In this document: piece by piece, positions 52,192-61,217 of the stretch | How the letters are laid out: every line of letters starts with the position of its first letter | Numbering within the stretch: position 1 is the stretch's first letter | Assembly (NCBI RefSeq): GCF_040225985.1 | Contig: NZ_JBBPEU010000002.1 | Coordinates: 496,001-560,000 of the forward strand | DNA: 64,000 bases | Source of the DNA: Shimia sp040225985 | Lineage (GTDB): Bacteria; Pseudomonadota; Alphaproteobacteria; Rhodobacterales; Rhodobacteraceae | Direction: 5' to 3' | The notes under the pieces: generated by a model | What the model was told of the DNA's origin: nothing | Database searches by the model: none | Seen by the model: the letters and a program-made list of their open reading frames with translations, nothing else | Position numbers and translations under genes: made by a program

Positions 52192-52799
52192 GACCGGCAC
52201 CAAAGCCGCCAGTGGCGCAGGTCAACCATCACCCGGACAAGGGCCAGCACTGCCAGACCACACAGAAGGGCCTTGGAGACAGGCTCCATCGTGCCCTCGA
52301 TCTGCAGGGCATGCAGCACGCTGCCCGCCACTACCACCGTGACCAACCCGCCATGCCAGCGCCGCCACCCGCGCGGGGAACCCGATCCGCGCCGCTGCAA
52401 CAGGGCCACGGCCGCCGCTGCAAACAACGCCCACATTGCCAACACGCCCCAGACCGAGAATGGCGTTGGCGACCGGAACAACAGCGCATCCACCACATCA
52501 GGCGGGCTGGTGATCCAGAGCGCAATCACGTGCACCAGCACCGCACCAACCAGCCCAAGCCCCAGCCAGCGATGCAGATTGCGCCCGCGCACCCTGCCAA
52601 TGCCGGAAAGATGGCCCCCGATCAGCAGAGGCTGCACCACAAGCAGCACCAACGCCACCACCCCCGCCACACCGGCAAGGATATAGACCGGCCTGCGCCA
52701 AGCCAGCAGCGGACTTTGCAAGGCAAACCACAGTGCCACGCCCGCCGTCACGAAGACAGCCGCCGACATCAAAAACTTGCGGAATGCCACCGCCGACAA
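52188..52799 (-). CDS. Ferric reductase-like haem membrane protein
   Basis: This is a 203-residue protein with about six hydrophobic segments. Two pairs of histidines sit on neighbouring helices with identical 14-residue spacing: His76/His90 (LHRWLGLGLVGAVLVH) and His149/His163 (WHGGLVTVVVAGSVLH). This is the pattern of ferric-reductase-like transmembrane and cytochrome b561-type proteins with two b haems. It starts five bases after the stop of the Tat-exported dioxygenase-like gene, so both belong to one operon. It could pass electrons to or from the exported partner. It lacks the FAD/NAD domain of full ferric reductases. Confidence 0.78.
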   Translation of the reverse strand: MSAVAFRKFLMSAAVFVTAGVALWFALQSPLLAWRRPVYILAGVAGVVALVLLVVQPLLIGGHLSGIGRVRGRNLHRWLGLGLVGAVLVHVIALWITSPPDVVDALLFRSPTPFSVWGVLAMWALFAAAAVALLQRRGSGSPRGWRRWHGGLVTVVVAGSVLHALQIEGTMEPVSKALLCGLAVLALVRVMVDLRHWRLWCRS

Positions 52800-52804
52800 A
52801 CCGC

Positions 52805-53293
52805 TCAGGCCGGTTCTAGGACGAAATGCGCCTCAAGCGTCTTGTCCTGCGCGCTGGCCATCACGGGGCGCAGGAACACGGTTTTGAACGTGCCGCTGTC
52901 ATAGGCCAGATGCCCGTGGGGTTGGCCAAAGGCGGGCACGATCTGCGGCATTTCCAGCCGGAATTGCCCGTTGGCATCGGTCAGGGTCGCGCCGTGGCTG
53001 TGCGGGTCGCGTTCATGGCCCTCTGTAGTATGGGCCCAGATCTGGATGCGCTGGCCCGACAGCGGCTGACCATCTCCTGCGCGCCGGACCGTGCCGGTCA
53101 TCCAGAACCCACCCCTGCCAATCCGGTCGACAATCGGCGCATCGGGCAGATAGTTGTTCGATCCCCCACGCATCGAGCGCGTCGGCGCAACGCCCTTGGC
53201 GCGGGCAGGCACCGGCAATCCCGACAGGCCGACGGCTGCCACTGAGGCACCCGACAGGATCAGGTGACGGCGGGTCAGAGAAAGCTTAGACAT
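52805..53293 (-). CDS. Tat-exported intradiol-dioxygenase-like protein with altered metal site
   Basis: This is a 162-residue protein with a twin-arginine signal (LTRRHLILSG, residues 6-15, cleavage near ARA-KG). Its domain resembles the catalytic fold of intradiol ring-cleavage dioxygenases: NNYLPDAPIVDRIG, VRRAGDGQPLSGQRIQIWAH, TLTDANGQFRLEMP and PHGHLAYDSG. The HxH iron-ligand pair is present (His126, His128). The two tyrosine ligands of the family align instead with His93 (GHERD) and Phe122 (VPAFG). The segment HTTEGHERDPHSH is unusually His-rich. Catechol cleavage is therefore doubtful. The start at 53293 is preceded by GGGAGA. It is coupled to the haem membrane protein. Confidence 0.75.
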   Translation of the reverse strand: MSKLSLTRRHLILSGASVAAVGLSGLPVPARAKGVAPTRSMRGGSNNYLPDAPIVDRIGRGGFWMTGTVRRAGDGQPLSGQRIQIWAHTTEGHERDPHSHGATLTDANGQFRLEMPQIVPAFGQPHGHLAYDSGTFKTVFLRPVMASAQDKTLEAHFVLEPA

Positions 53294-53493
53294 GTCAGAT
53301 CTCCCTTGCGATGATGGCACTCCCCTCTCTCGGGGTTCTCAATAGCCTAGCACATCGCGCCCCGTTTCCGAGAGGCGTGACACGAGAAACCTTCTGAAAT
53401 TGAAACACAGATGCGTGACAACGCGGGCACACGGCGGATCAGATGCAACCCGCCGCGCCCGTCGAAAATCTGCGCCACACAGGCCAGCCGCCC

Positions 53494-54897
53494 CTACTGG
53501 CCCAGCACCGCCATGACCTGTGCGGCAAAATCCTCGCCGCGCCGTTCAAAGCTGTCATACTGGTCAAAGCTCGCCGCGGCGGGGGCCAGAAGGACAGTCT
53601 CGCCTTCCGCTGCCTCGGCGGCGGCTTTGGCCACGGCCTCGGCCATCGTGGTGCACACCTCGGCTTCGACCCCTTTCAGCTGCATCGCGAAATTGGCCGC
53701 CTCGCGCCCGATGACATAGGCTTTGATGACGTCGCCCGCATTGGCCGCAAGGTCGCCCAGCCCGCCCTCTTTTTCCAGCCCACCACAGATCCAGCGGATA
53801 CGCTTGAACGCCGACAGGGCCTTTTGTGCCGCGTCCACGTTGGTGGCCTTGCTGTCATTCACAAAGGTCACGCCGTCGGATTCAGCGATGATTTGCGAGC
53901 GGTGCGGCAGACCTGCGAAACTCTGGAACCCCTGTTCGATCACCCGCGGCGCCAGCCCCAGCGCGCGGCACACCGCATAAGCGGCACAGGCGTTCTGGTG
54001 GTTGTGCGCACCCGGCAGCCCCTTGATCGCGCGCAGGTCAATTGACCCCGCCTGCCGCCCCTTGCGGTATTCCGCAAGAAACCCTTTCTTCGCGAACACG
54101 TTCCAGCCCGGTCCGGTCAGTTTGCGCGCCACGGAAATATGCATCACCCGATCATCCGCCGGGCCCATCGACAGTTGGTTGGCCAGAAACGCGCCCTCCA
54201 CCTCGTCAATGCCGATCACGGCCCGGTCAGGCCCGCCTTCGGAAAACAACCGGCGCTTGGCCGCGAAATAGCCCCCCATGCCACCGTGCCGGTCCAGATG
54301 GTCGGGCGACAGGTTGGTGAACACCGCGATATCCGGCGTCAGGCTGCGGGCAAGCTCGGTCTGATAGCTCGACAGTTCAAGCACCACGACATCCCCGTCC
54401 TCGGCCGGATCAAGGTCCAACACCCCGCGGCCGATATTGCCTGCAAGTTGCGTGCGCCGCCCCGCCTGATCCAGCACGTGATGGATCAGAGCCGAGGTCG
54501 TGGATTTCCCGTTCGATCCGGTGACCGCCACGACCTTGGGCAGGGTTTCGAAGTTGTCCCAATCGCGGGTCGAAAACGACCGGAAGAACAGCCCGATGTC
54601 GTTGTCGATCGGCACACCCGCCTCTAACGCCGCCGCCACCACGAGGTTGGGCACCGGGTACAGATGCGGAATGCCAGGGCTGACGATCAGGGTCGCTATG
54701 CCGTCAAACGCCCTCTGCCGGGTCAGATCGGCACAGGTAAACCCTTCGGTCTCAGCTTTTGCGCGCGCCGCCGGATTGTCGTCCCAGCAGATGGCCTCGG
54801 CCCCGCCTGCACGCAGTGCCCGCGCCGTGGCCAGCCCCGAGCGCCCCAGCCCCAATACCGCCACCTTGTGTTTGTCAAATCCTCTGACCGGGATCAT
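53494..54897 (-). CDS. murD: UDP-N-acetylmuramoyl-L-alanine--D-glutamate ligase
   Basis: MurD adds D-glutamate to UDP-MurNAc-L-Ala. The 467-residue Mur ligase has the N-terminal VAVLGLGRSGLATARALRAG, the P-loop VAVTGSNGKSTTSALIHH, NLSPDHLDRHGGMGGY in the central domain and FVNDSKATNVDAAQKAL in the C-terminal domain. It is separated from mraY by 166 bases that contain a hairpin and a possible promoter, so it may head its own transcript. A 200-base non-coding gap follows before the inserted exported-protein pair. Confidence 0.98.
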   Translation of the reverse strand: MIPVRGFDKHKVAVLGLGRSGLATARALRAGGAEAICWDDNPAARAKAETEGFTCADLTRQRAFDGIATLIVSPGIPHLYPVPNLVVAAALEAGVPIDNDIGLFFRSFSTRDWDNFETLPKVVAVTGSNGKSTTSALIHHVLDQAGRRTQLAGNIGRGVLDLDPAEDGDVVVLELSSYQTELARSLTPDIAVFTNLSPDHLDRHGGMGGYFAAKRRLFSEGGPDRAVIGIDEVEGAFLANQLSMGPADDRVMHISVARKLTGPGWNVFAKKGFLAEYRKGRQAGSIDLRAIKGLPGAHNHQNACAAYAVCRALGLAPRVIEQGFQSFAGLPHRSQIIAESDGVTFVNDSKATNVDAAQKALSAFKRIRWICGGLEKEGGLGDLAANAGDVIKAYVIGREAANFAMQLKGVEAEVCTTMAEAVAKAAAEAAEGETVLLAPAAASFDQYDSFERRGEDFAAQVMAVLGQ

Positions 54898-55019
54898 CCG
54901 CCTGCCCCCTTGTTACGCTGAGATTATGGCTAAAGGATTAATGCGGGATTGGAAAGCGCCGCGCATACGCCCGCACAAAGCATACAATGCCCCGAAAAAT
55001 CTTGTACAAAACAGACAAA

Positions 55020-55039
55020 GCCGCACCTTCCGGCACGGC
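55020..55039 (-). terminator. Possible weak terminator between mraY and murD
   Basis: GCCGCACC (55020-55027) and GGCACGGC (55032-55039) pair over eight positions, with two G-U pairs in the minus-strand RNA and a 4-nt loop. TTTGTCTGTTTTG follows on that strand. Just downstream, TTGTAC and TGTATG are 17 bases apart and could be a weak promoter for murD. Confidence 0.4.
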
Positions 55040-55063
55040 CCTGTCGCAAAGGTGAATGCGGGA

Positions 55064-56146
55064 TTAACGGACTTTCAGTGTCGCCAGTCCGATCATCGCG
55101 AGGATCAGCGAGATGATCCAGAACCGGATCACGATCTGCGGTTCGGACCAGCCCTTCTTTTCATAGTGGTGATGGATCGGTGCCATCAGGAACACGCGTT
55201 TACCCGTCCGCTTGAAATACAGCACCTGGATGATCACCGACAGGGCTTCGACCACGAACAGCCCACCCACGATGCCCAGCACCAGTTCGTGCTTGGTCGA
55301 GACCGCGATCGCCCCCAGCGCGCCACCCAGAGCAAGCGACCCGGTATCGCCCATGAACACGGCGGCGGGCGGTGCGTTGTACCACAGGAACCCAAGACCC
55401 CCACCCGCGATTCCGGCTATGAAAACAAGGATTTCACCGGTGCCCGGCACATAATGCAGGTCAAGGTAATCGGTAAAGTCGACTCGCCCCACAGCATAGG
55501 CGATGATGCCAAGCGTTCCGGCCGCGATCATCACTGGCATGATCGCCAGCCCGTCCAGCCCGTCGGTCAGGTTGACCGCATTAGCTGCGCCCACAATCAC
55601 GATCATGGCAAAGGGAACATAGAAGAATCCGAGGTTCAGCAGCACATCCTTGAAGAACGGCAGCGCAAGTTGCATCTGCATGGACTCGGGCTGAAGGTAA
55701 CTGGCCCACCACGCGGCGATACCAGCAATGATAAAGCCCAGAAGCAGGCGCATCTTGCTTGATACCCCGGCGGTATTCTGTTTCGACACCTTGGCATAAT
55801 CATCCGCGAACCCGATCACCCCGTAGGTCATGGTCACGAACAACACCAGCCACACAAACCCATTGTCCAGCCGCGCCCAGAGCAGGGTCGAGGTCAGCAA
55901 CGCCCCCACGATGAGCAACCCGCCCATGGTCGGGGTGCCGGCCTTGACGAAATGGCCCTCGGGGCCATCTTCACGGATCGGTTGGCCTTTGCCCTGACGG
56001 CGGCGCAGCACGTCGATCAGTGGGCGGCCGAACAGGAAGCCGAACACCAGCGCGGTCAGAAAGGCCCCTCCGGCGCGGAACGTGATATAGCGAAACAGGT
56101 TGAAAAAGTCCCCGCCATCCGACAGCTCGGTCAGCCAATAGAGCAT
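55064..56146 (-). CDS. mraY: Phospho-MurNAc-pentapeptide transferase
   Basis: MraY moves phospho-MurNAc-pentapeptide onto undecaprenyl phosphate to give lipid I. The 360-residue protein has ten hydrophobic helices. Family signatures are AGTPTMGGLLIVGALL, the aspartate pair in GVIGFADDYAK, NAVNLTDGLDGLAIMP, and the cytosolic MAPIHHHYEKKGWSE histidine loop. It directly abuts murF without overlap. Confidence 0.98.
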   Translation of the reverse strand: MLYWLTELSDGGDFFNLFRYITFRAGGAFLTALVFGFLFGRPLIDVLRRRQGKGQPIREDGPEGHFVKAGTPTMGGLLIVGALLTSTLLWARLDNGFVWLVLFVTMTYGVIGFADDYAKVSKQNTAGVSSKMRLLLGFIIAGIAAWWASYLQPESMQMQLALPFFKDVLLNLGFFYVPFAMIVIVGAANAVNLTDGLDGLAIMPVMIAAGTLGIIAYAVGRVDFTDYLDLHYVPGTGEILVFIAGIAGGGLGFLWYNAPPAAVFMGDTGSLALGGALGAIAVSTKHELVLGIVGGLFVVEALSVIIQVLYFKRTGKRVFLMAPIHHHYEKKGWSEPQIVIRFWIISLILAMIGLATLKVR

Positions 56147-57589
56147 TTATGCGTCCTCGTCTTTTGATTGCGGGGCGGGATGGCCCAGTTTGCGGATGGC
56201 GTCAACAACCTTTGCTAAACCCATCGACAAACTGCCCTTGGCAAGCACACAATCGCCGGCATCGACCAATCCATGCACGTTTGACGCGATTTCATCACTG
56301 GTCTTCACCCATCGTCCGCGTTTTTCCGGTGGCAGCGCCGCATAAAGGCTCTGCATGAGCGGGCCGATACAATGCACCGTGTCGATCGCGTCGAGCGCGG
56401 GATGCGTGGCAAGGGCCGCGTGCATCTCGGCTTCTTGGGCCCCGAGTTCCTTCATGTCCCCGACAAAGGCGATGCGTCGCCCCCGCCCGTGCCGCCCGAT
56501 CCCGTCTACGGGACGCGCGGCGGCCAGCACTTCGAGTGCCGCCCACAGCGAGGTCGGGTTGGCATTGTAAGCGTCGTCAATGAGGTCGAGCGTCATCTCG
56601 ACTTCGACCGGGTCAAGGTAAATGGTCTCGCGCGCGCCGCGCCCGGTAAAGGGCACCCAGCGCCCCAGATCGCCTGTGGCAATGGCCAGATCCGCACCCA
56701 GCGCCTGCACCGCGGCCAGCGCCCCGAGGGCGTTCATTGCAAAGTGGCGTCCAGCACTGTTGATCTTGAACACGAGGGGCTCTGCATCCACCGTGGCACG
56801 GGCCACCGTGGTATTGCCAGTCAGAGTGACCTGCCCGAGGGTCCAGTTCGGTGCACTTGTGCCAAAGGTGATGGTCTCGGCGGCTGTCTCGGCGGCCTTG
56901 GCCCGCAGGATATCGGCGGTTTCGACATCGGCAGGCAGCACGGCGACGCCGCCCGGTTCCAGCCCTTCAAGGATCGAGGCTTTCTCGACCGCGATCCCTG
57001 CCACGTTCTCGAAAGCTTCGAGGTGCACGGCGGCCACTGTGGTGATCATGGCCACATGCGGCCGCGCCATCCGCGCGAGCGGGGCAATTTCGCCGGGATG
57101 GTTCATGCCGATCTCGATCACGGCAAATTCGGTGTCTGAGGGCATCCGCGCCAGCGTCAAGGGTACGCCCCAGTGATTGTTATAGCTGGCGACGCTGGCA
57201 TGGGTCTTGCCCTGCCCGCCCAGCATCGCGCGCAGCATTTCCTTGGTCGAAGTCTTGCCCACCGATCCGGTCACGGCCACCACACGCGCCCGCGTGCGGG
57301 CGCGCGCGGCCATACCCAGCTTTTCCAGTGCAGGCAGCACGTCATCGACCAGCAACAGCGGCGCATCCTCGGGCACGCCGTCGGGGATGTGGGACACAAG
57401 CGCGGCCCCAGCCCCTTTTTCCAGCGCCTGCGCCACGAAATCGTGCCCATCCCGAGCGGCGGACAGGGCGACAAACAGATCACCCGTTTCCAGCGTGCGG
57501 GTGTCGATGCTGACGCCGGTCACCTGCCAATCCCTCGTGGCGCGCCCGCCGGTAGCGGCAGCGGCTTCACTCGCGGTCCAAAGCGTCAT
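56147..57589 (-). CDS. murF: UDP-MurNAc-tripeptide--D-alanyl-D-alanine ligase
   Basis: MurF adds D-Ala-D-Ala to the UDP-MurNAc tripeptide. The 480-residue protein has the P-loop VAVTGSVGKTSTKEMLRAML and EIGMNHPGEIAPLARMARP. The central YNANPTSLWAALEVL and C-terminal FVGDMKELGAQEAEMH segments are also characteristic. It overlaps murE by four bases (ATGA) and abuts mraY, so the set is coupled. Confidence 0.97.
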   Translation of the reverse strand: MTLWTASEAAAATGGRATRDWQVTGVSIDTRTLETGDLFVALSAARDGHDFVAQALEKGAGAALVSHIPDGVPEDAPLLLVDDVLPALEKLGMAARARTRARVVAVTGSVGKTSTKEMLRAMLGGQGKTHASVASYNNHWGVPLTLARMPSDTEFAVIEIGMNHPGEIAPLARMARPHVAMITTVAAVHLEAFENVAGIAVEKASILEGLEPGGVAVLPADVETADILRAKAAETAAETITFGTSAPNWTLGQVTLTGNTTVARATVDAEPLVFKINSAGRHFAMNALGALAAVQALGADLAIATGDLGRWVPFTGRGARETIYLDPVEVEMTLDLIDDAYNANPTSLWAALEVLAAARPVDGIGRHGRGRRIAFVGDMKELGAQEAEMHAALATHPALDAIDTVHCIGPLMQSLYAALPPEKRGRWVKTSDEIASNVHGLVDAGDCVLAKGSLSMGLAKVVDAIRKLGHPAPQSKDEDA

Positions 57590-59067
57590 GCCATTCCTCC
57601 GTCCAGAGCGGCCACGGCCACGCTGGCCTGTTCGCAGTCATCAAAGGGCAGAACGTCATCGCCGACGATCTGTCCGGTTTCGTGCCCTTTGCCCGCGATC
57701 AGCAGCGCATCGCCCGGTTGCAGCGCATCCACGGCGCGCAGGATCGCCTCGGCGCGGTCGCCAACCTCGGTCGCGTCGGGCGCTCCGTCCATGACGGCCG
57801 CCCGGATCGAGGCCGGATCTTCGCTGCGCGGGTTGTCATCGGTCACGAAGACCACATCGGCATTCTCGGCGGCGGCTTGCCCCATCAGGGGGCGCTTGCC
57901 CGCGTCACGGTCGCCCCCCGCACCGACAATGGCGATCAGGCGGCCCATCACATGCGGACGCATCGCCTGAAGCGCGGTTTTGACGGCATCCGGCGTGTGC
58001 GCGTAATCGACGAAGACGGCGGCCCCGTTGGCGCGGGTCGCGGCCAGTTGCATCCGCCCCCGCACCGTTTTGAGTTCCCGCAGCACCTCGAACACGCGTT
58101 CGGGTTCCGCGCCACAGGCAATCGCCATGCCGGCGGCCAGCAACACGTTTTCGGCCTGAAAGCCCCCGATGAGATTCAGGCGCGCCATGTAGGTCTTGCC
58201 CCGAAACGCGAACCGGATGTCCTGACCGGTCGCGTCGAACCTCTGGGCCTCGAGCAGGAGATCGGCGCCGGTGCGTCCGACACTCAGAACCTCTTGGCCA
58301 CGCGCGCGGGCAATCGCCATCATGTCCACGCCACGGGCATCGTCGATGTTGATGACAGCTGTTCCGTCCTCGGGCAAGACGCGGGCAAACAACCCCGCCT
58401 TCGCATCGAAATAATCTTCAAAGCTTTCGTGGTAGTCCAAATGGTCCTGCGTGAAGTTCGTAAACCCCGCCGCGCGCAGTTGGACGCCGTCGAGACGCCG
58501 CTGTGCCAACCCATGGGACGAGGCCTCCATCGCGGCGCATTCGATCCCCGCCCCGGCGGCGGCGGCCAGCGTGCGGTGCAGTGTGATGGGTTCGGGCGTG
58601 GTGTGGTTCAGAGGGGCGGTGAAATCACCCTCGACACCGGTGGTGCCAAGGTTCACGGCCTTCAGCCCCAGTTCCTGCCAGATCATGCGCAGAAAGGTCG
58701 AGACCGAGGTTTTGCCATTGGTGCCTGTCACCGCCGCCACCAGCCCCGGTTGTTCGCCGAACCAAAGTGCAGCGGTATAGGCCAACGCCTGCCGCGGGTC
58801 TTCTGCGATGATTAGGGCCGCGTCGGACGCGGCCAGTTCGGCCTTGGCGATCTCGGCCCCTTCGGCATCGGTCAGGATGGCGGCGGCCCCCATGCGCAGG
58901 GCGTATTGGATGAATTCGCCGCCATGCACCCGCGTGCCCGGCAGAGCCGCGAACAGGAACCCGTCCTTGACCTCGCGACTGTCTACCGCAAGACCCGTGA
59001 TCTCGGGGTCCTTGCCTCCGGCAGCGGTCAGTCCCAATTCATGAAGCGGTCGGTTCGGTGCTGCCAT
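57586..59067 (-). CDS. murE: UDP-MurNAc-L-Ala-D-Glu--meso-DAP ligase
   Basis: MurE adds the third amino acid of the peptidoglycan stem. The 493-residue ligase has the P-loop VTGTNGKTSVSTFLRMIW, NFTQDHLDYHESFEDYFDAK and the diagnostic DNPRSEDP motif near residue 410, which selects meso-diaminopimelate instead of lysine. YAHTPDAV in the C-terminal domain is also conserved. It lies 21 bases after ftsI. Confidence 0.98.
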   Translation of the reverse strand: MAAPNRPLHELGLTAAGGKDPEITGLAVDSREVKDGFLFAALPGTRVHGGEFIQYALRMGAAAILTDAEGAEIAKAELAASDAALIIAEDPRQALAYTAALWFGEQPGLVAAVTGTNGKTSVSTFLRMIWQELGLKAVNLGTTGVEGDFTAPLNHTTPEPITLHRTLAAAAGAGIECAAMEASSHGLAQRRLDGVQLRAAGFTNFTQDHLDYHESFEDYFDAKAGLFARVLPEDGTAVINIDDARGVDMMAIARARGQEVLSVGRTGADLLLEAQRFDATGQDIRFAFRGKTYMARLNLIGGFQAENVLLAAGMAIACGAEPERVFEVLRELKTVRGRMQLAATRANGAAVFVDYAHTPDAVKTALQAMRPHVMGRLIAIVGAGGDRDAGKRPLMGQAAAENADVVFVTDDNPRSEDPASIRAAVMDGAPDATEVGDRAEAILRAVDALQPGDALLIAGKGHETGQIVGDDVLPFDDCEQASVAVAALDGGMA

Positions 59068-59088
59068 CTGCCCTGCCCTTTTCTGGCG

Positions 59089-60873
59089 TTAGTTCGAGGT
59101 CAGCGTTATATCAGCAAGGCGTCCGGGTTCAACGTCTGGCCGCAGGCCCAGAAGCGGGGCGATCCGTTCGATCATTTCCGCCGCAACAGGCACCGCCGTC
59201 CAGCCCGCCGTGCGGCGCGGCTTTTCACCCGAAGTCTCGACAGGTTCGTCCAGGGTGACAATCAGCACATATTTCGGATCATGCGCCGGGAACATCGAGG
59301 CGAAGGTAGCAATCACCTTGTCCTCGTAATACCCGCCACCGCGCTCCTTGGGCTTGTCTGCCGTTCCGGTTTTGCCGCCGACGGCATATCCGGGCACTTC
59401 GCCAAAACTGGCCGTGCCATCCGTCACCACCTGCCGCAGCATGTAGCGCGACTCGCGGGCTGCCTCTTCCGACATGACGCGGGCGCCTTTCTGGGGCGTG
59501 TCACGTTTCAACAGGGTCGGCACAACGCGCGTGCCGCCATTGGCAATCGCGGCATAGCCGGCGGCCAGATGCATCGGGCTGCTTGACAAGCCATGGCCAT
59601 AGGACACGGTCATGGTCGACAGTTCGGACCAGTTCTTGGGCAACAACGGCGTGCCGCCCTTGGCCTCGACGATTTCCACCGGTGTGGGATCGAAGAAACC
59701 GAGATCGCGCAGGAAATCCTGCTGGCGTTTCGCACCGATGATCTGGGCAAGGCGCGCCGTCCCGATATTCGAGGACTTCACGATCACCTTGGTCAGGGTC
59801 AGCTGCGCGCCATAGTTGCGAAAATCGCGGATCTTGAACTTGCCCCAGCGCAGCGGCCCGGCGGTCTTGATCAGCGTGGACGGGTTGGCCAGGCCAAGAT
59901 CCATCGCCTGTGCCGCCGTGAAAATCTTGAAGGTCGAGCCCAGCTCGTAAACCCCCTGCACCGCGCGATTGAACAACGGGCTGTCCGACGGATTGCCCTT
60001 GGTCGGCGGGCGCGGACGGTCGTTCGGATCGAAATCCGGCAGGCTGGCAAGGGCGAGGATTTCGCCGGTGTGCACATCCATTAGAACAGCCGCAGCGCCC
60101 TTGGCGTTGAGCAGCTTCATGCCGCCATAAAGCACGCGCTCCGTGGCATCCTGAACGGTCAGGTCCAGCGACAGGGTCAGTGCCTTGCCGCCATTGGCCG
60201 GATCGCGCAGCACGTCGTCGAAATACTTTTCGACCCCGGCCACCCCGATCAGCTCGGCCGCATGTACATCTTCCTTGCCAAAACTTGCTCCACCCAGAAC
60301 ATGCGCGGCAAGGCGGCCATTGGGATAAAGCCGCATATCGCGCGGGCCGAACAACAAGCCCGGATCGCCGATATCATGCACGGCCTGACGCTGCTCGGGG
60401 CTGATTTTCTTCTTGACCCACAGGAACTTGCGCTTGCCCGTGAAATCCTTGACCAGACGTTCCTCGTCCAGATCGGGGAAAATCGTGGCCAGTTCCTTGG
60501 CGACGCGTTCCTTGTCGATCATCAGCGGCGGCTGCGCATAAAGGGAATGGGTTTCAAGGTTGGTGGCAAGGATCCGGCCACGACGGTCCACGATGTCGGC
60601 ACGCTGGGCCGTAATCGACGATCCGCTGGTTGCGGCGCGGGGTTCCATGGGTTCAGACACCGCCAACAACGCCATGCGCGCGCCTACAGTTACGAACAGG
60701 CCAAGGAACACCACCGCCATGAAAAACAAGCGGCTTTCGGCGCGGGCGCGGGCCTTATCCCGCATTTCTTCGTGCCGGCGGCGAATATTCTCGCGCTCGA
60801 TCACGTCGGGATTCTGTCCCGAGTCGCGGGCGGGCAGGATGCGGGCCAAGGGACGCAGGGGCGTGCGGATCAT
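59089..60873 (-). CDS. ftsI: Septal transpeptidase FtsI (PBP3)
   Basis: This is a 594-residue class B penicillin-binding protein, the transpeptidase partner of FtsW. It has a short cytosolic N-terminus, one transmembrane helix (FFMAVVFLGLFVTVGARMAL), a pedestal domain and a penicillin-binding domain. The catalytic motifs are SxxK in ELGSTFKIFTAA, SxN in KSSNIGTARLA, and KTG in AVGGKTGTADKP. Its start overlaps the ftsL stop by four bases. Confidence 0.97.
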   Translation of the reverse strand: MIRTPLRPLARILPARDSGQNPDVIERENIRRRHEEMRDKARARAESRLFFMAVVFLGLFVTVGARMALLAVSEPMEPRAATSGSSITAQRADIVDRRGRILATNLETHSLYAQPPLMIDKERVAKELATIFPDLDEERLVKDFTGKRKFLWVKKKISPEQRQAVHDIGDPGLLFGPRDMRLYPNGRLAAHVLGGASFGKEDVHAAELIGVAGVEKYFDDVLRDPANGGKALTLSLDLTVQDATERVLYGGMKLLNAKGAAAVLMDVHTGEILALASLPDFDPNDRPRPPTKGNPSDSPLFNRAVQGVYELGSTFKIFTAAQAMDLGLANPSTLIKTAGPLRWGKFKIRDFRNYGAQLTLTKVIVKSSNIGTARLAQIIGAKRQQDFLRDLGFFDPTPVEIVEAKGGTPLLPKNWSELSTMTVSYGHGLSSSPMHLAAGYAAIANGGTRVVPTLLKRDTPQKGARVMSEEAARESRYMLRQVVTDGTASFGEVPGYAVGGKTGTADKPKERGGGYYEDKVIATFASMFPAHDPKYVLIVTLDEPVETSGEKPRRTAGWTAVPVAAEMIERIAPLLGLRPDVEPGRLADITLTSN

Positions 60874-61217
60874 GGGCGCGCCTCCGTATTGGCCACGTCG
60901 ACAATCTCGTTCAGGTCAAACTCGGTCTGGCGCGGCGGAAAAGCCACCTGGTCGACCTTGCCAAACTGGTCGGGGCGCAGCGGCAAAAGTTGCAACCGAT
61001 CGAAATTCAGCTCGGCCAGATCGCGCAGACGGTCGGGCCGGTTCAGATAGGCCCATTCGGCACGCAGCACCGACAGACGTTCATGCGCGGCTCCGATCTG
61101 GCGCTGCAAATCGGCCGTTTCCGAAATCATGTTCTGGGTCCGATAGTTTTCGCGGTAAGCCCAGACCGCCAGCCCGATCACAACAATCGCCGTCATCAAC
61201 AGAACAATACTACGCAT
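60870..61217 (-). CDS. ftsL: Cell division protein FtsL
   Basis: This is a 115-residue bitopic protein with a short cytosolic N-terminus, one membrane helix (SIVLLMTAIVVIGLAVWAY) and a periplasmic coiled coil (ISETADLQRQIGAAHERLSVL), then the conserved YLNRPDRLRDLAELNF. FtsL forms the FtsQLB scaffold that activates FtsWI. The start overlaps the rsmH stop by one base, and the stop overlaps ftsI. Sequence conservation is low in this family, but position and topology make the call firm. Confidence 0.93.
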   Translation of the reverse strand: MRSIVLLMTAIVVIGLAVWAYRENYRTQNMISETADLQRQIGAAHERLSVLRAEWAYLNRPDRLRDLAELNFDRLQLLPLRPDQFGKVDQVAFPPRQTEFDLNEIVDVANTEARP

